Part shown: in pieces, positions 1 to 7,333 of the stretch
Layout: every line of letters begins with the position of its first letter
Position numbering within the stretch: position 1 is the stretch's first letter
Position numbers and translations under genes: made by a program
Assembly (NCBI GenBank): GCA_011390085.1
Contig: JAABTB010000003.1
Span: 1 to 19,508, forward strand
Reading direction: 5' to 3'
DNA length: 19,508 nt
Source of the DNA: Desulfobacula sp.
GTDB taxonomy: Bacteria > Desulfobacterota > Desulfobacteria > Desulfobacterales > Desulfobacteraceae
The notes under the pieces: generated by a model
Databases searched by the model: none
The model's input: the letters and a program-made list of their open reading frames with translations, nothing else
What the model was told of the DNA's origin: nothing

Positions 1-1218
1 GGCAGGAGCCTGGATGAGTATGACCAGACCATCCGGAAAAACAGGCTGAACATCAATAAATCATGGTCAACCTATATATTGAATATGGATGCCCTCTGGT
101 ATGACAATATCACTGCCAGACGCCAGGACATCGCTGATACAACCTTGCAGACCCTCCCGGCCATCCAGTTTGATGCGTTCCAGCAACAGCTCGGCGCCTC
201 CCGGTTCTATTATACCCTTGACAGTGAACACCGGTCTTTTTACCGGCAGGACACGACAACCACCTTGGTGAAAGGCCAGAGAACGGATATTTATCCCAGG
301 GTTTATCTTCCTATGCGGCTGAATAAAATATTTTATTTTGAGCCCTCCCTGGGTGCCAGACAGACCCTCTGGTATACAGATGATTTCACGTCGGCGGATG
401 GAGAATCAGATCCTTTGAGGACAAGACACATGGCTGATTTTGGTGCGGAAATCTCGACAAAGATTTTCAGGGTCTTTAATACGGAAAATTCCTTTGCTGA
501 AAAAATCAAACATGAATTGGTTCCAAAACTTCAGTATTCCTTTATCCCGGAGGTGGACCAAAACGATCTGCCGGTATTTGACACCTTAGACCGGATAAAT
601 GAACAGAACCTCATCACCTGGAGCCTGACAAATTATTTAATCGCCCGGAAAACCATTTTAACGCCCCAGGAAAAAGAAATCCGGACATATCGCGATTTTG
701 GCTATGCCAAGCTTTCACAAAGCTATGATATCAAAAAGGAAAAAGAAAATCAGAAGGAACCTTTTTCCGATATCCTGCTGAACGGTATACTGGACCTGAA
801 CGAATTCGTAAGTATGAATACGGATTTTTCCTGGTCTCCCTATGATAATCAATATCAGATATTCAACCTCGGCGGCCTTCTCAAAAATAAGCGGAAAGAT
901 GCTCTGGCGCTTGAATACCGCTTTAACCGAGACACCCCCCTGGAATCCCTGTATTCGGAAATCGATATTGCTCTGACGAAAAAATTAACCGCCTATTATG
1001 CCTTTGAGAAAAACCTTAAAGATGAGCGGACCGTCCAGACTCAGACCGGCTTCATTTTTACAAAAGAGTGCTGGACCCTTGATTTTGCCGTAACTGAAAC
1101 ATCAAACGATCTCAGCGTTGGATTTCTCTTTAGCCTTCACGGCCTTGGAGAACTCGGCACCGGCTCGAAGAAGACCTTGGCTTCCGGTCAATCCTCCCGT
1201 TATCAGAGAGTTCAATAG
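1..1218 (+). CDS. lptD: LPS-assembly protein LptD, C-terminal part (5' end outside window)
   Basis: The frame is open from the first base to the TAG at 1216-1218, so this is the last ~405 residues of a longer gene; the in-frame TTG at 79 and ATG at 85 are internal. The product is the outer-membrane beta-barrel that, with LptE, inserts lipopolysaccharide into the outer leaflet. The visible part has alternating polar/aromatic strands typical of a barrel (for example FYFEPSLGARQTLWY and DALALEYRFNRDTPLESLY). Its end resembles the LptD C terminus: a GFIFTKECW strand containing a Cys-Trp, then a final strand and a HGLGELG tail, like the GLG-LG ending known in the family. The periplasmic jellyroll domain and signal peptide would lie upstream. 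The gene ends 3 bp before the next start. I am confident of the family; the Cys pairing used in oxidative LptD maturation cannot be judged from this fragment. Confidence 0.85.
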   Translation, partial: GRSLDEYDQTIRKNRLNINKSWSTYILNMDALWYDNITARRQDIADTTLQTLPAIQFDAFQQQLGASRFYYTLDSEHRSFYRQDTTTTLVKGQRTDIYPRVYLPMRLNKIFYFEPSLGARQTLWYTDDFTSADGESDPLRTRHMADFGAEISTKIFRVFNTENSFAEKIKHELVPKLQYSFIPEVDQNDLPVFDTLDRINEQNLITWSLTNYLIARKTILTPQEKEIRTYRDFGYAKLSQSYDIKKEKENQKEPFSDILLNGILDLNEFVSMNTDFSWSPYDNQYQIFNLGGLLKNKRKDALALEYRFNRDTPLESLYSEIDIALTKKLTAYYAFEKNLKDERTVQTQTGFIFTKECWTLDFAVTETSNDLSVGFLFSLHGLGELGTGSKKTLASGQSSRYQRVQ

Positions 1219-1221
1219 AAA

Positions 1222-1746
1222 ATGAAAGACCCCTTGAACTGGTTTGTACTGCTGACCAGAAGCAATTTCGAGAGAACGGTTTATACCAGCATTCTTAAAA
1301 AAAAAATATCGGCTTTCCTGCCCCAGATCCGACGAAAAAGCATCCGAAAGGATAGACACCTGATGGTTGAATATCCTCTTTTTCCCGGATATGTTTTTGT
1401 CCAATCAACCTTTTGCCCGGCAGATCAGTTGAATATTCTGAAAACAACCGGTGCGGTAAGGCTCCTGGGCAATCAGACCGGACCTGTGCCCGTCCCGGAT
1501 ATTCAGATTGACTCCCTTAAAATACTGACCAGTTCCCATATGGATCTTATCACAGGCTCAAATATCAGACTTAAAAAAGGAGATCCGGTCATAATCATAG
1601 AAGGCCCCCTGGCCGGGATCAGGGGAGAATTCATCCGACAGAAGGGCCAAGGCCGCGTGGTGATTAAAATAGACCTTCTGGGCCAGTATGCAGGAACTGA
1701 GATTGAAGAAGATAAAATCGAAAAACTCCCTGAACTATTGGCATAA
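1222..1746 (+). CDS. NusG-family transcription elongation factor paralog (RfaH/LoaP/UpxY-like)
   Basis: 174 residues. The N-terminal NGN domain spans about residues 6-105, starting WFVLLTRSNFE and including the family's LFPGYVFVQ strand and the ILKTTGAVRLLG segment. A KOW domain covers about 118-170 (KKGDPVIIIEGPLAGIRGEF). NusG-family proteins bind the RNA polymerase clamp and suppress pausing. The housekeeping NusG gene normally sits next to secE and rplK; this one is between lptD and an HU gene, and its KOW domain diverges from core NusG, so I take it as a specialised paralog acting on particular long operons. ATG at 1222 lies 3 bp after the lptD stop, with only a weak purine-rich AGAGAG around 1205, suggesting translational coupling. 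Which operons it acts on cannot be seen here. Confidence 0.8.
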   Translation: MKDPLNWFVLLTRSNFERTVYTSILKKKISAFLPQIRRKSIRKDRHLMVEYPLFPGYVFVQSTFCPADQLNILKTTGAVRLLGNQTGPVPVPDIQIDSLKILTSSHMDLITGSNIRLKKGDPVIIIEGPLAGIRGEFIRQKGQGRVVIKIDLLGQYAGTEIEEDKIEKLPELLA

Positions 1747-1750
1747 CTCC

Positions 1751-1779
1751 TTGACTTTTTATCCAATTTTCAATAGAAA
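1751..1779 (+). promoter_or_regulatory. Candidate sigma-70-type promoter upstream of the HU gene
   Basis: TTGACT at 1751-1756 and TAGAAA at 1774-1779 are separated by 17 bp, close to the TTGACA/TATAAT consensus (5/6 and 4/6). It lies just after the NusG-like stop and would start transcription near 1786, giving HU and the downstream genes their own promoter. This is a sequence match only. Confidence 0.4.
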
Positions 1780-1826
1780 CAACAAGATGGAAATATGAGT
1801 TCACCCGAAACAAAGAAAGAGGTTGT

Positions 1827-2102
1827 ATGAATAAGCTCGAATTGATTTCAGCACTTAAAGATAGGGCCAATTTGACAAAATCCGAATCGGCAGAGGTCAT
1901 CAAACTGTTTTTTGATTCGCTTTCCGAGGCTTTTAAAGATGGAGAGCGGGTAGAAATAAGAGGATTTTGCAGTTTCCACATCAAAGAATACAAAAGCTAT
2001 ACCGGCAGAAACCCGAAAACCGGTCAAAAAGTCACTATCCCGCCCAAGCGCCTGCCTTTTTTTAAATGCGGAAAAGAACTCAAGGAGAGGGTGGATTATT
2101 AA
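1827..2102 (+). CDS. HU/IHF-family DNA-bending protein
   Basis: 91 residues, the normal size for the family. It begins MNKLELISAL, has a helical dimerisation region (about 1-45), the conserved VEIRGFCSF turn, and the DNA-intercalating beta-arm with GRNPKTG (about residues 60-66), whose proline wedges between base pairs. The C terminus FKCGKELKERV matches the family's F+P-K-LK pattern, with Cys-Gly in place of the usual Pro-Ser. It is expected to act as a homo- or heterodimer that bends and compacts DNA and assists regulatory complexes. It is more IHF-like than HU-like (RNP arm with IPP+), but subunit type cannot be fixed. ATG at 1827 is preceded by AAAGAGG and overlaps the stop of an 11-codon upstream reading frame. 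Confidence 0.88.
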   Translation: MNKLELISALKDRANLTKSESAEVIKLFFDSLSEAFKDGERVEIRGFCSFHIKEYKSYTGRNPKTGQKVTIPPKRLPFFKCGKELKERVDY

Positions 2103-2105
2103 CCC

Positions 2106-3155
2106 ATGGGTATTATTGATCAAACCGCGCCTGATTTTGATCAAATGCAATACCAATCCGAGGCCTTTCTAGAATTAACCCATATCATTCAGACAAAAAA
2201 GATTCCAAACGCCCTTCTTTTCCATGGTCACGAAAATACCGGCAGAAAAGAAGCGGCTTTGATATTTGCAAAAGGCTGCAATTGCAAAAGCAATGCCAAG
2301 CTTTTCTGCAACAACTGCACCCCTTGCCGCAAAATTGACAACAACAGTCATCCGGACATGATATTCATCGACCCTCCGGCAGGAAAAAATATGATTACCA
2401 TCGCCCAGATCCGGGAGCTTGCAAATACCCTTTCCTCCCGGCCCAATGAGGCAATATACAGGATGGTGCTCATTTCAAAGGCCGATGCCATGAATGTCCA
2501 GGCCCAGAATGCCTTGCTGAAAATGCTGGAAGAGCCACCGGACCATACTTTTTTTATTCTCATGGCGGTTAAAATCGATTTTCTTCTTCCCACCATCATT
2601 TCCAGGTGCCGGAAAATCAGGTTCAAGCCTTTGAGCAGTAAAATCATTGCAAAGCGCCTCATTTCCGAATTTCGAACAGATCCTGAATCTGCCTATATTG
2701 TATCCGAGACCCTTGACACGGATTTCAACAATATCCTGGCCTGTATGAATTTCAACACTGAAAAAGACGATTTCAACTGGATCAAACGAAGAAAGTGGCT
2801 CATCGAAACCCTCATTGACCTCATTAAAAACGGTAAAAACGACATATCCAAAGGATTGATGCTGTCTCAGGCATTAAGTCTTGAACCCGACTTTATAAAC
2901 CATGCCTTGTCCATCATGAAAACGTTTTTCAGGGATCTCATGATCTTTCCTATTCTTCATGAAAAAATAGTTAACCTTGATTTTTTTGATTCTTTTTACC
3001 ATATTAGTCCACTAGTGCATAAAGACAGATGTTTTGAATGGTTGAAATACCTTTATGAGGCAGAACAAAAAATAGAATCCAACTGCACACTGAGGCTGAT
3101 CCTGGACGGTTTTTTCCTAAGAATTGCAGGGAACAAAAGGGAAGTTTGTGTATGA
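2106..3155 (+). CDS. holB: DNA polymerase III delta' subunit (clamp loader)
   Basis: 349 residues. The AAA+ fold starts near residue 35 (NALLFHGHENTGRKE). The Walker A position reads G-x4-G-R-K-E instead of G-x4-G-K-[ST], so ATP binding there is probably lost, as in classical delta' subunits. A zinc-binding cysteine cluster follows (C58, C60, C68, C71, C74), then the sensor segment NALLKMLEEPP and the SRC motif in IISRCRKIRF, which supplies the arginine finger to the neighbouring DnaX subunit. The protein belongs to the clamp-loader pentamer that loads the beta sliding clamp. ATG at 2106 is 3 bp after the HU stop; AAGGAGAGG about 2082-2090 lies inside the HU gene, rather far upstream. The 3' end overlaps ricT by ATGA, which indicates coupled translation. 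Confidence 0.9.
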   Translation: MGIIDQTAPDFDQMQYQSEAFLELTHIIQTKKIPNALLFHGHENTGRKEAALIFAKGCNCKSNAKLFCNNCTPCRKIDNNSHPDMIFIDPPAGKNMITIAQIRELANTLSSRPNEAIYRMVLISKADAMNVQAQNALLKMLEEPPDHTFFILMAVKIDFLLPTIISRCRKIRFKPLSSKIIAKRLISEFRTDPESAYIVSETLDTDFNNILACMNFNTEKDDFNWIKRRKWLIETLIDLIKNGKNDISKGLMLSQALSLEPDFINHALSIMKTFFRDLMIFPILHEKIVNLDFFDSFYHISPLVHKDRCFEWLKYLYEAEQKIESNCTLRLILDGFFLRIAGNKREVCV

Positions 3156-3940
3156 TCAAAATAGCCGGCGTTAAATTTAAAACAGCAGGAAAAATATATG
3201 ATTTCAACAGCAGCGCCTTTGTGCTGAAAGAAGGGGATGCCGTCATTGTCGAAACCGAGCAGGGTCTTGGATTCGGGAAAATAGCCATCCCTCCGGCCGA
3301 AGCTGAAAATCAGGGCAAGGAATACAAACAGATCGTCCGCATGGCCACAAAAGAAGATTTCCTGAGAATGGAAGAAATCAAGATTCTTGAAACCAATGCC
3401 TTTGATTTCTGCATCAAATGCATCAATGATCTGGATCTTCTTATGAACCTGTTCAGCGTCGAATGCGCGTTTGAACGCAATAAACTGACTTTTTTCTATA
3501 CCGCCGACGGCCGAATCGATTTCAGGGAGTTGATCAAACTTCTGGTAAAAGAATTCAATATCCGCATTGAAATGCGCCAGGTCGGTATCCGCAATCTTTC
3601 AAAGCATTGCGGCGGAGTCGGCAAATGCGGCAGAGAAATATGTTGTTCCTCTTTTCTGCAGACCTTTGACCCGGTCTCCATTAAAATGGCTAAAGAACAA
3701 GGTCTATCACTAAACCCCACAAAGATATCCGGGGTCTGCGGCAGACTCATGTGCTGTTTAACCTTTGAAAATGAAACCTACAAAAGCCTGAAACGGGACA
3801 TGCCCAAACTCGGAAAAAAAATAAATTTAAAAGACGGTTCGGGAAAAGTCGTCCGCCAGAATGTCCTGAAAGAAACCGTTACCATCCGTATGGAGGACAA
3901 TACGGAAATTGACAGGCATATCCATGATCTGGAGGAATAG
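3152..3940 (+). CDS. ricT: PSP1-domain regulatory protein (RicT/YaaT family)
   Basis: 262 residues from ATG 3152. I prefer this start to the TTG at 3146 because it forms a 4-bp ATGA overlap with the holB stop and follows an AAAAGGGAAG ribosome-binding site. The PSP1 core covers about residues 60-165. Seven cysteines in two groups, C153/C159/C164/C165 (KHCGGVGKCGREICC) and C196/C201/C202 (GVCGRLMCC), match the cysteine pattern of Bacillus YaaT/RicT. There the Ric complex carries iron-sulfur clusters and influences RNase Y processing, sporulation and biofilm formation. In proteobacteria the role is not established, but the location between holB and metG parallels the Bacillus order and supports orthology. 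It is probably cytoplasmic: no signal peptide or membrane segment is seen. Confidence 0.85.
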   Translation: MIKIAGVKFKTAGKIYDFNSSAFVLKEGDAVIVETEQGLGFGKIAIPPAEAENQGKEYKQIVRMATKEDFLRMEEIKILETNAFDFCIKCINDLDLLMNLFSVECAFERNKLTFFYTADGRIDFRELIKLLVKEFNIRIEMRQVGIRNLSKHCGGVGKCGREICCSSFLQTFDPVSIKMAKEQGLSLNPTKISGVCGRLMCCLTFENETYKSLKRDMPKLGKKINLKDGSGKVVRQNVLKETVTIRMEDNTEIDRHIHDLEE

Positions 3941-3955
3941 AAAACACGGAATAAG

Positions 3956-5878
3956 ATGAAAACACAATATTTTACCACGCCCATATATTATGTCAATGCC
4001 AAGCCCCATTTGGGCCATGCCTATACTTCCATTGCAGTTGATACGGCAACCCGTTTCAAAAAAATGGCCGGCATTGATACCTATTTTCTCACGGGAACCG
4101 ATGAACACGGGGATAAAATCGTTCAAGCCGCAGAAAAGCAGAATACGAGCCCGAAAGCCTATGCAGATAAAATCAGCAAACTGTTTCAGGATCTTCTCCC
4201 TGCCTTGAATGTTGAAAACAATCATTTTATACGGACCACGGACCCGTCCCATATCCGAATTGTTGAAGCCCTTCTTTCAAAAATTTATGACTCCGGAGAT
4301 ATCTATTTTTCAAGTTATGAGGGACTTTATTGTTTTGGATGTGAGCGGTTTTACCAGGAAAGGGAACTAGTGGAGGGAAAATGCCCGGATCATGGGGTTG
4401 CACCTCAGAATATCAAGGAATCCAATTATTTTTTCAAAATGGGCAAATACCAGGACTGGCTAATCGACCATATCAAAACCCACCCCGGATTCATTTCACC
4501 TTCCCAATATGAAACCGAAATCCTCTCTTTTTTGAAGGAACCCCTGGAAGATCTCTGCATTTCCCGTCCAAAGACCCGCCTGACCTGGGGCATCACCCTG
4601 CCCTTTGACAAAGGTTATGTGACCTATGTATGGTTTGACGCCCTTGTCAATTATATTTCCGCCCTGGGTTACCCGGACGGGGACCTGTTTAAAAAATTCT
4701 GGCCCGGCACCCGCCATTTTGTGGCCAAGGACATTATCAAACCCCACGGGATTTACTGGCCCATCATGCTGAAGGCTGCGGGCATCGAAATCTACAATGG
4801 GTTGAATGTCCATGGATTCTGGAACGTCAAAGGCAGCAAGATGTCAAAAAGCATCGGCAATGTGACGGACCCCCTGGAAATCATAAAAGAATACGGTGTT
4901 GATCCCTTTCGCTATTTCCTGATACGGGAAATGGCCTTTGGCCTGGATGCCAATTTCACGGAAGATATTCTTGTGACACGGATCAACTCCGATCTTGCCA
5001 ATGATCTGGGCAATCTTTTTTCGCGGGTTCTGTCCATGACGGTAAGATATTTTAAAGGCGAAGTTCAGGCAGCCCATCCTGAAATCGAAAAAGAAAGAAA
5101 AATTTCCCTGGCCCCGGAAGCCGCCAAAACCATTGAAGAATATAAACAGGCCATGGCCTTGTGTGAATTTCATAAAGGCGTGGGAGCCGTCTGGCATTAT
5201 ATCAGCTTCATGAACAAATATATTGACACCACCGAACCCTGGACCCTGGCAAAAGACAAAGCCACTCTCCCTGTCCTTGAAACTGTTCTGTACAATCTCA
5301 TCGAAGGGCTGAGGGTGGTTTCCTGCCTGATTTATCCCATCATGCCCCAGACATCGGTTAAAATACAAAAAGCCCTCGGCATCGCAAAAAAGAATAAGGA
5401 ATTTTATTCCCTGGAAGAAGCCTCGGTTTGGGGACAGGTGCAAAAGGGAACCCAAATTCAATCCCCGGAGATTTTATTTCCCCGGATTGATACAGAACGG
5501 CCTGAACCCAAAACGTCTATCCCGGAAATAAAGGCTTTCTCTCCGGCCCTGAAAGAAGAAATCACTATTGAAGATTTCTTAAAAATCGATCTGAGAACCG
5601 GAACCGTGATGGGTGCGGAAAAAATAGAAAAATCCAATAAACTGTTAAAACTGAGAGTGGATCTCGGAGCCGAGACCCGGCAAATCATCGCCGGGATTGC
5701 CAAGGATTATAGTTTGGATGACATCATCGGCAAAGAAGTCATTGTTGTGGCCAACCTGAAGGAGGCCAAACTCATGGGCGAGCTGTCCCAGGGGATGGTT
5801 CTGGCCACGGATTCAAAAAAACGACTGGTGCTCTCCGGTTTTGATAAGCCGGTAAAGCCCGGACATCCGGTAAGATAA
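3956..5878 (+). CDS. metG: Methionyl-tRNA synthetase with C-terminal tRNA-binding domain
   Basis: 640 residues; charges tRNA-Met with methionine using ATP. Class I signatures are present: HLGH at residues 18-21 (HIGH box) and KMSKS at 295-299. A zinc knuckle C126-x2-C129-x13-C143-x2-H146 lies in the connective-peptide insert, with a histidine as the fourth ligand. The anticodon-binding helical domain follows, and from about residue 535 an EMAP-II/OB-fold domain (IDLRTGTVMGAEKIEKSNKL, then SQGMVLAT) that provides dimerisation and extra tRNA affinity. Length is normal for the dimeric bacterial form. The gene starts 15 bp after ricT; no strong Shine-Dalgarno is present upstream of ATG 3956, only GGAATAAG. 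Nothing is missing from the catalytic core. Confidence 0.97.
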   Translation: MKTQYFTTPIYYVNAKPHLGHAYTSIAVDTATRFKKMAGIDTYFLTGTDEHGDKIVQAAEKQNTSPKAYADKISKLFQDLLPALNVENNHFIRTTDPSHIRIVEALLSKIYDSGDIYFSSYEGLYCFGCERFYQERELVEGKCPDHGVAPQNIKESNYFFKMGKYQDWLIDHIKTHPGFISPSQYETEILSFLKEPLEDLCISRPKTRLTWGITLPFDKGYVTYVWFDALVNYISALGYPDGDLFKKFWPGTRHFVAKDIIKPHGIYWPIMLKAAGIEIYNGLNVHGFWNVKGSKMSKSIGNVTDPLEIIKEYGVDPFRYFLIREMAFGLDANFTEDILVTRINSDLANDLGNLFSRVLSMTVRYFKGEVQAAHPEIEKERKISLAPEAAKTIEEYKQAMALCEFHKGVGAVWHYISFMNKYIDTTEPWTLAKDKATLPVLETVLYNLIEGLRVVSCLIYPIMPQTSVKIQKALGIAKKNKEFYSLEEASVWGQVQKGTQIQSPEILFPRIDTERPEPKTSIPEIKAFSPALKEEITIEDFLKIDLRTGTVMGAEKIEKSNKLLKLRVDLGAETRQIIAGIAKDYSLDDIIGKEVIVVANLKEAKLMGELSQGMVLATDSKKRLVLSGFDKPVKPGHPVR

Positions 5879-5906
5879 GCATGTTGAAACCTTTAATTGA
5901 AAGCAT

Positions 5907-5910
5907 GGGG
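5907..5910 (+). promoter_or_regulatory. Ribosome-binding site deciding a TTG start
   Basis: GGGG lies 7 bases before TTG at 5918 in a gene with no in-frame ATG until after the start of the membrane helix. It is the best-placed purine-rich element and the reason for choosing 5918 over the TTG at 5897. Confidence 0.45.
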
Positions 5911-5917
5911 TATCATT

Positions 5918-7300
5918 TTGAATCATTACAGCAACGATAATTCATGGCGGGAATTTCAATCCGAATATATTGTTCAAAAAAAAAAGAGGGCGCATTTCAT
6001 CAAAACCATTAGATCCGCCATGGGGGTTCTGACCCTTATATGTCTGTTTGCCGGAATATTCTTTTTAAATATCGAAGCGCCTGAGAAAGACAAGGTATCT
6101 TCCAGCCTTGAAGAAAGTCCGGAAGAGGTGGCGGCCCCGGCCCCTCCTTCTGCCGAGACCGATAAATTCTCGAAAGAAAAACTTTTCACCCTTCTTTCAA
6201 AAACGGATATTTCCAAGACCGATAAAAATATTTTCCTAGTGGATACGCCGGAAACCCATTTTAAAATTTCCACCAGCATTGATGTTCCCCTCCAGGAATA
6301 TCTGTTGTCCCTTATCGGTCAGATGAAAAAACTAACCCGGGGCAAGCCTCAGAGGATTGCCTTTGTCGTCATGGAACCGGAGACAGGAAAAATCATTGCC
6401 ATGACCGGTTATGATCTTAGCAGGCCGGACACCAACCCCTGTCTGGAATCGGATTATCCGGCCGCCAGCATCTTCAAAATCGTCACAGCCGCCGCTGCAG
6501 TGGAAACCCTGGGGTATAACCCCCAGACGCAATTGTATTTTAACGGTAATAAATATACCTTATACAAGCGTCAGGTTCAGGAGGGGAAAAATAAGCATTC
6601 CTTTCAGATTTCCTTTTCCAGCGCCTTTGCAGAATCCATAAACCCGGTATTCGGCAAAATCGGAAAGAACTCTCTGGGCAAGGAAAAGCTTGAATCCTAT
6701 GCCAATGCCTTTGGATTCAACCAACTGATTCATTCGGAACTGCCTTTTATTTCAGGCAATTTTGAAACCAACAGCAGCGATTTTCATTTGGCCGAGCTGG
6801 GCAGCGGCTATAATTATGATACCACCATTTCCCCGGTTTTCGGGGCCATGCTCACCTCCGCCGTCATCAACAAAGGCCGGATCATGATGCCGACACTGGT
6901 GGAACACGTCACCGACTCAACCGGCGAGGTGATTTACAAGAGTGCCCCAGCCACCTATACCTCCGCCATCACGCCCCAAACAGCAGAAACCATGATGCAG
7001 ATCATGCAGAAAACCGTGACCACCGGGACTGCCCGAAAATCCTTCAGAAATTCATCCAAAGACCCTGTTCTGTCCAAACTCATCATGGGCGGAAAAACCG
7101 GTTCCCTGCATAACCGGGAACATACCATCAAATACGACTGGTTTACGGGTTTCGGCAAAGAAAAAAACGGGGAAAAAACAATTGCCATGGCTATTGTTGT
7201 GGGTCATGGTAAATATATCGGGACAAAATCCAGCGCCTATGGCAATATGATTTTAAAGCAGTATTTTAAAAAACAACCCGACACCCATGCCCAACTTTAG
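5918..7300 (+). CDS. Membrane-anchored penicillin-binding transpeptidase
   Basis: 460 residues from TTG 5918. A short basic N terminus (KKKRAHFIK) precedes one transmembrane helix at about 33-52, giving an N-in, periplasm-out topology, then a Pro/Ala/Glu-rich linker to about residue 85. The rest is a penicillin-binding transpeptidase domain: S184-I-F-K (acylated serine), S240-I-N and K393-T-G-S, in the usual order and spacing. It should form D,D-cross-links in peptidoglycan. There is no transglycosylase domain and no room for the N-terminal dimerisation domain of FtsI/PBP2, so it is a minimal single-domain enzyme; a class D beta-lactamase-like relative is an alternative. It lies 39 bp after metG and 33 bp before the GlmS-like gene. 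There is no dedicated SEDS partner in view. The start codon is the least certain part. Confidence 0.85.
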   Translation: MNHYSNDNSWREFQSEYIVQKKKRAHFIKTIRSAMGVLTLICLFAGIFFLNIEAPEKDKVSSSLEESPEEVAAPAPPSAETDKFSKEKLFTLLSKTDISKTDKNIFLVDTPETHFKISTSIDVPLQEYLLSLIGQMKKLTRGKPQRIAFVVMEPETGKIIAMTGYDLSRPDTNPCLESDYPAASIFKIVTAAAAVETLGYNPQTQLYFNGNKYTLYKRQVQEGKNKHSFQISFSSAFAESINPVFGKIGKNSLGKEKLESYANAFGFNQLIHSELPFISGNFETNSSDFHLAELGSGYNYDTTISPVFGAMLTSAVINKGRIMMPTLVEHVTDSTGEVIYKSAPATYTSAITPQTAETMMQIMQKTVTTGTARKSFRNSSKDPVLSKLIMGGKTGSLHNREHTIKYDWFTGFGKEKNGEKTIAMAIVVGHGKYIGTKSSAYGNMILKQYFKKQPDTHAQL

Positions 7301-7333
7301 TACCCAAAAACCTGTTTTTATCCGGGAGGAATA

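Noticed and set aside
4844..5461. Minus-strand frame of 205 codons inside metG
   Set aside because: Antisense to the KMSKS and anticodon-binding region; Phe/Gly-rich translation with no family match.
5881..5940. 19-codon frame starting ATG just after metG
   Set aside because: No ribosome-binding site, and it overlaps the better-supported transpeptidase start.
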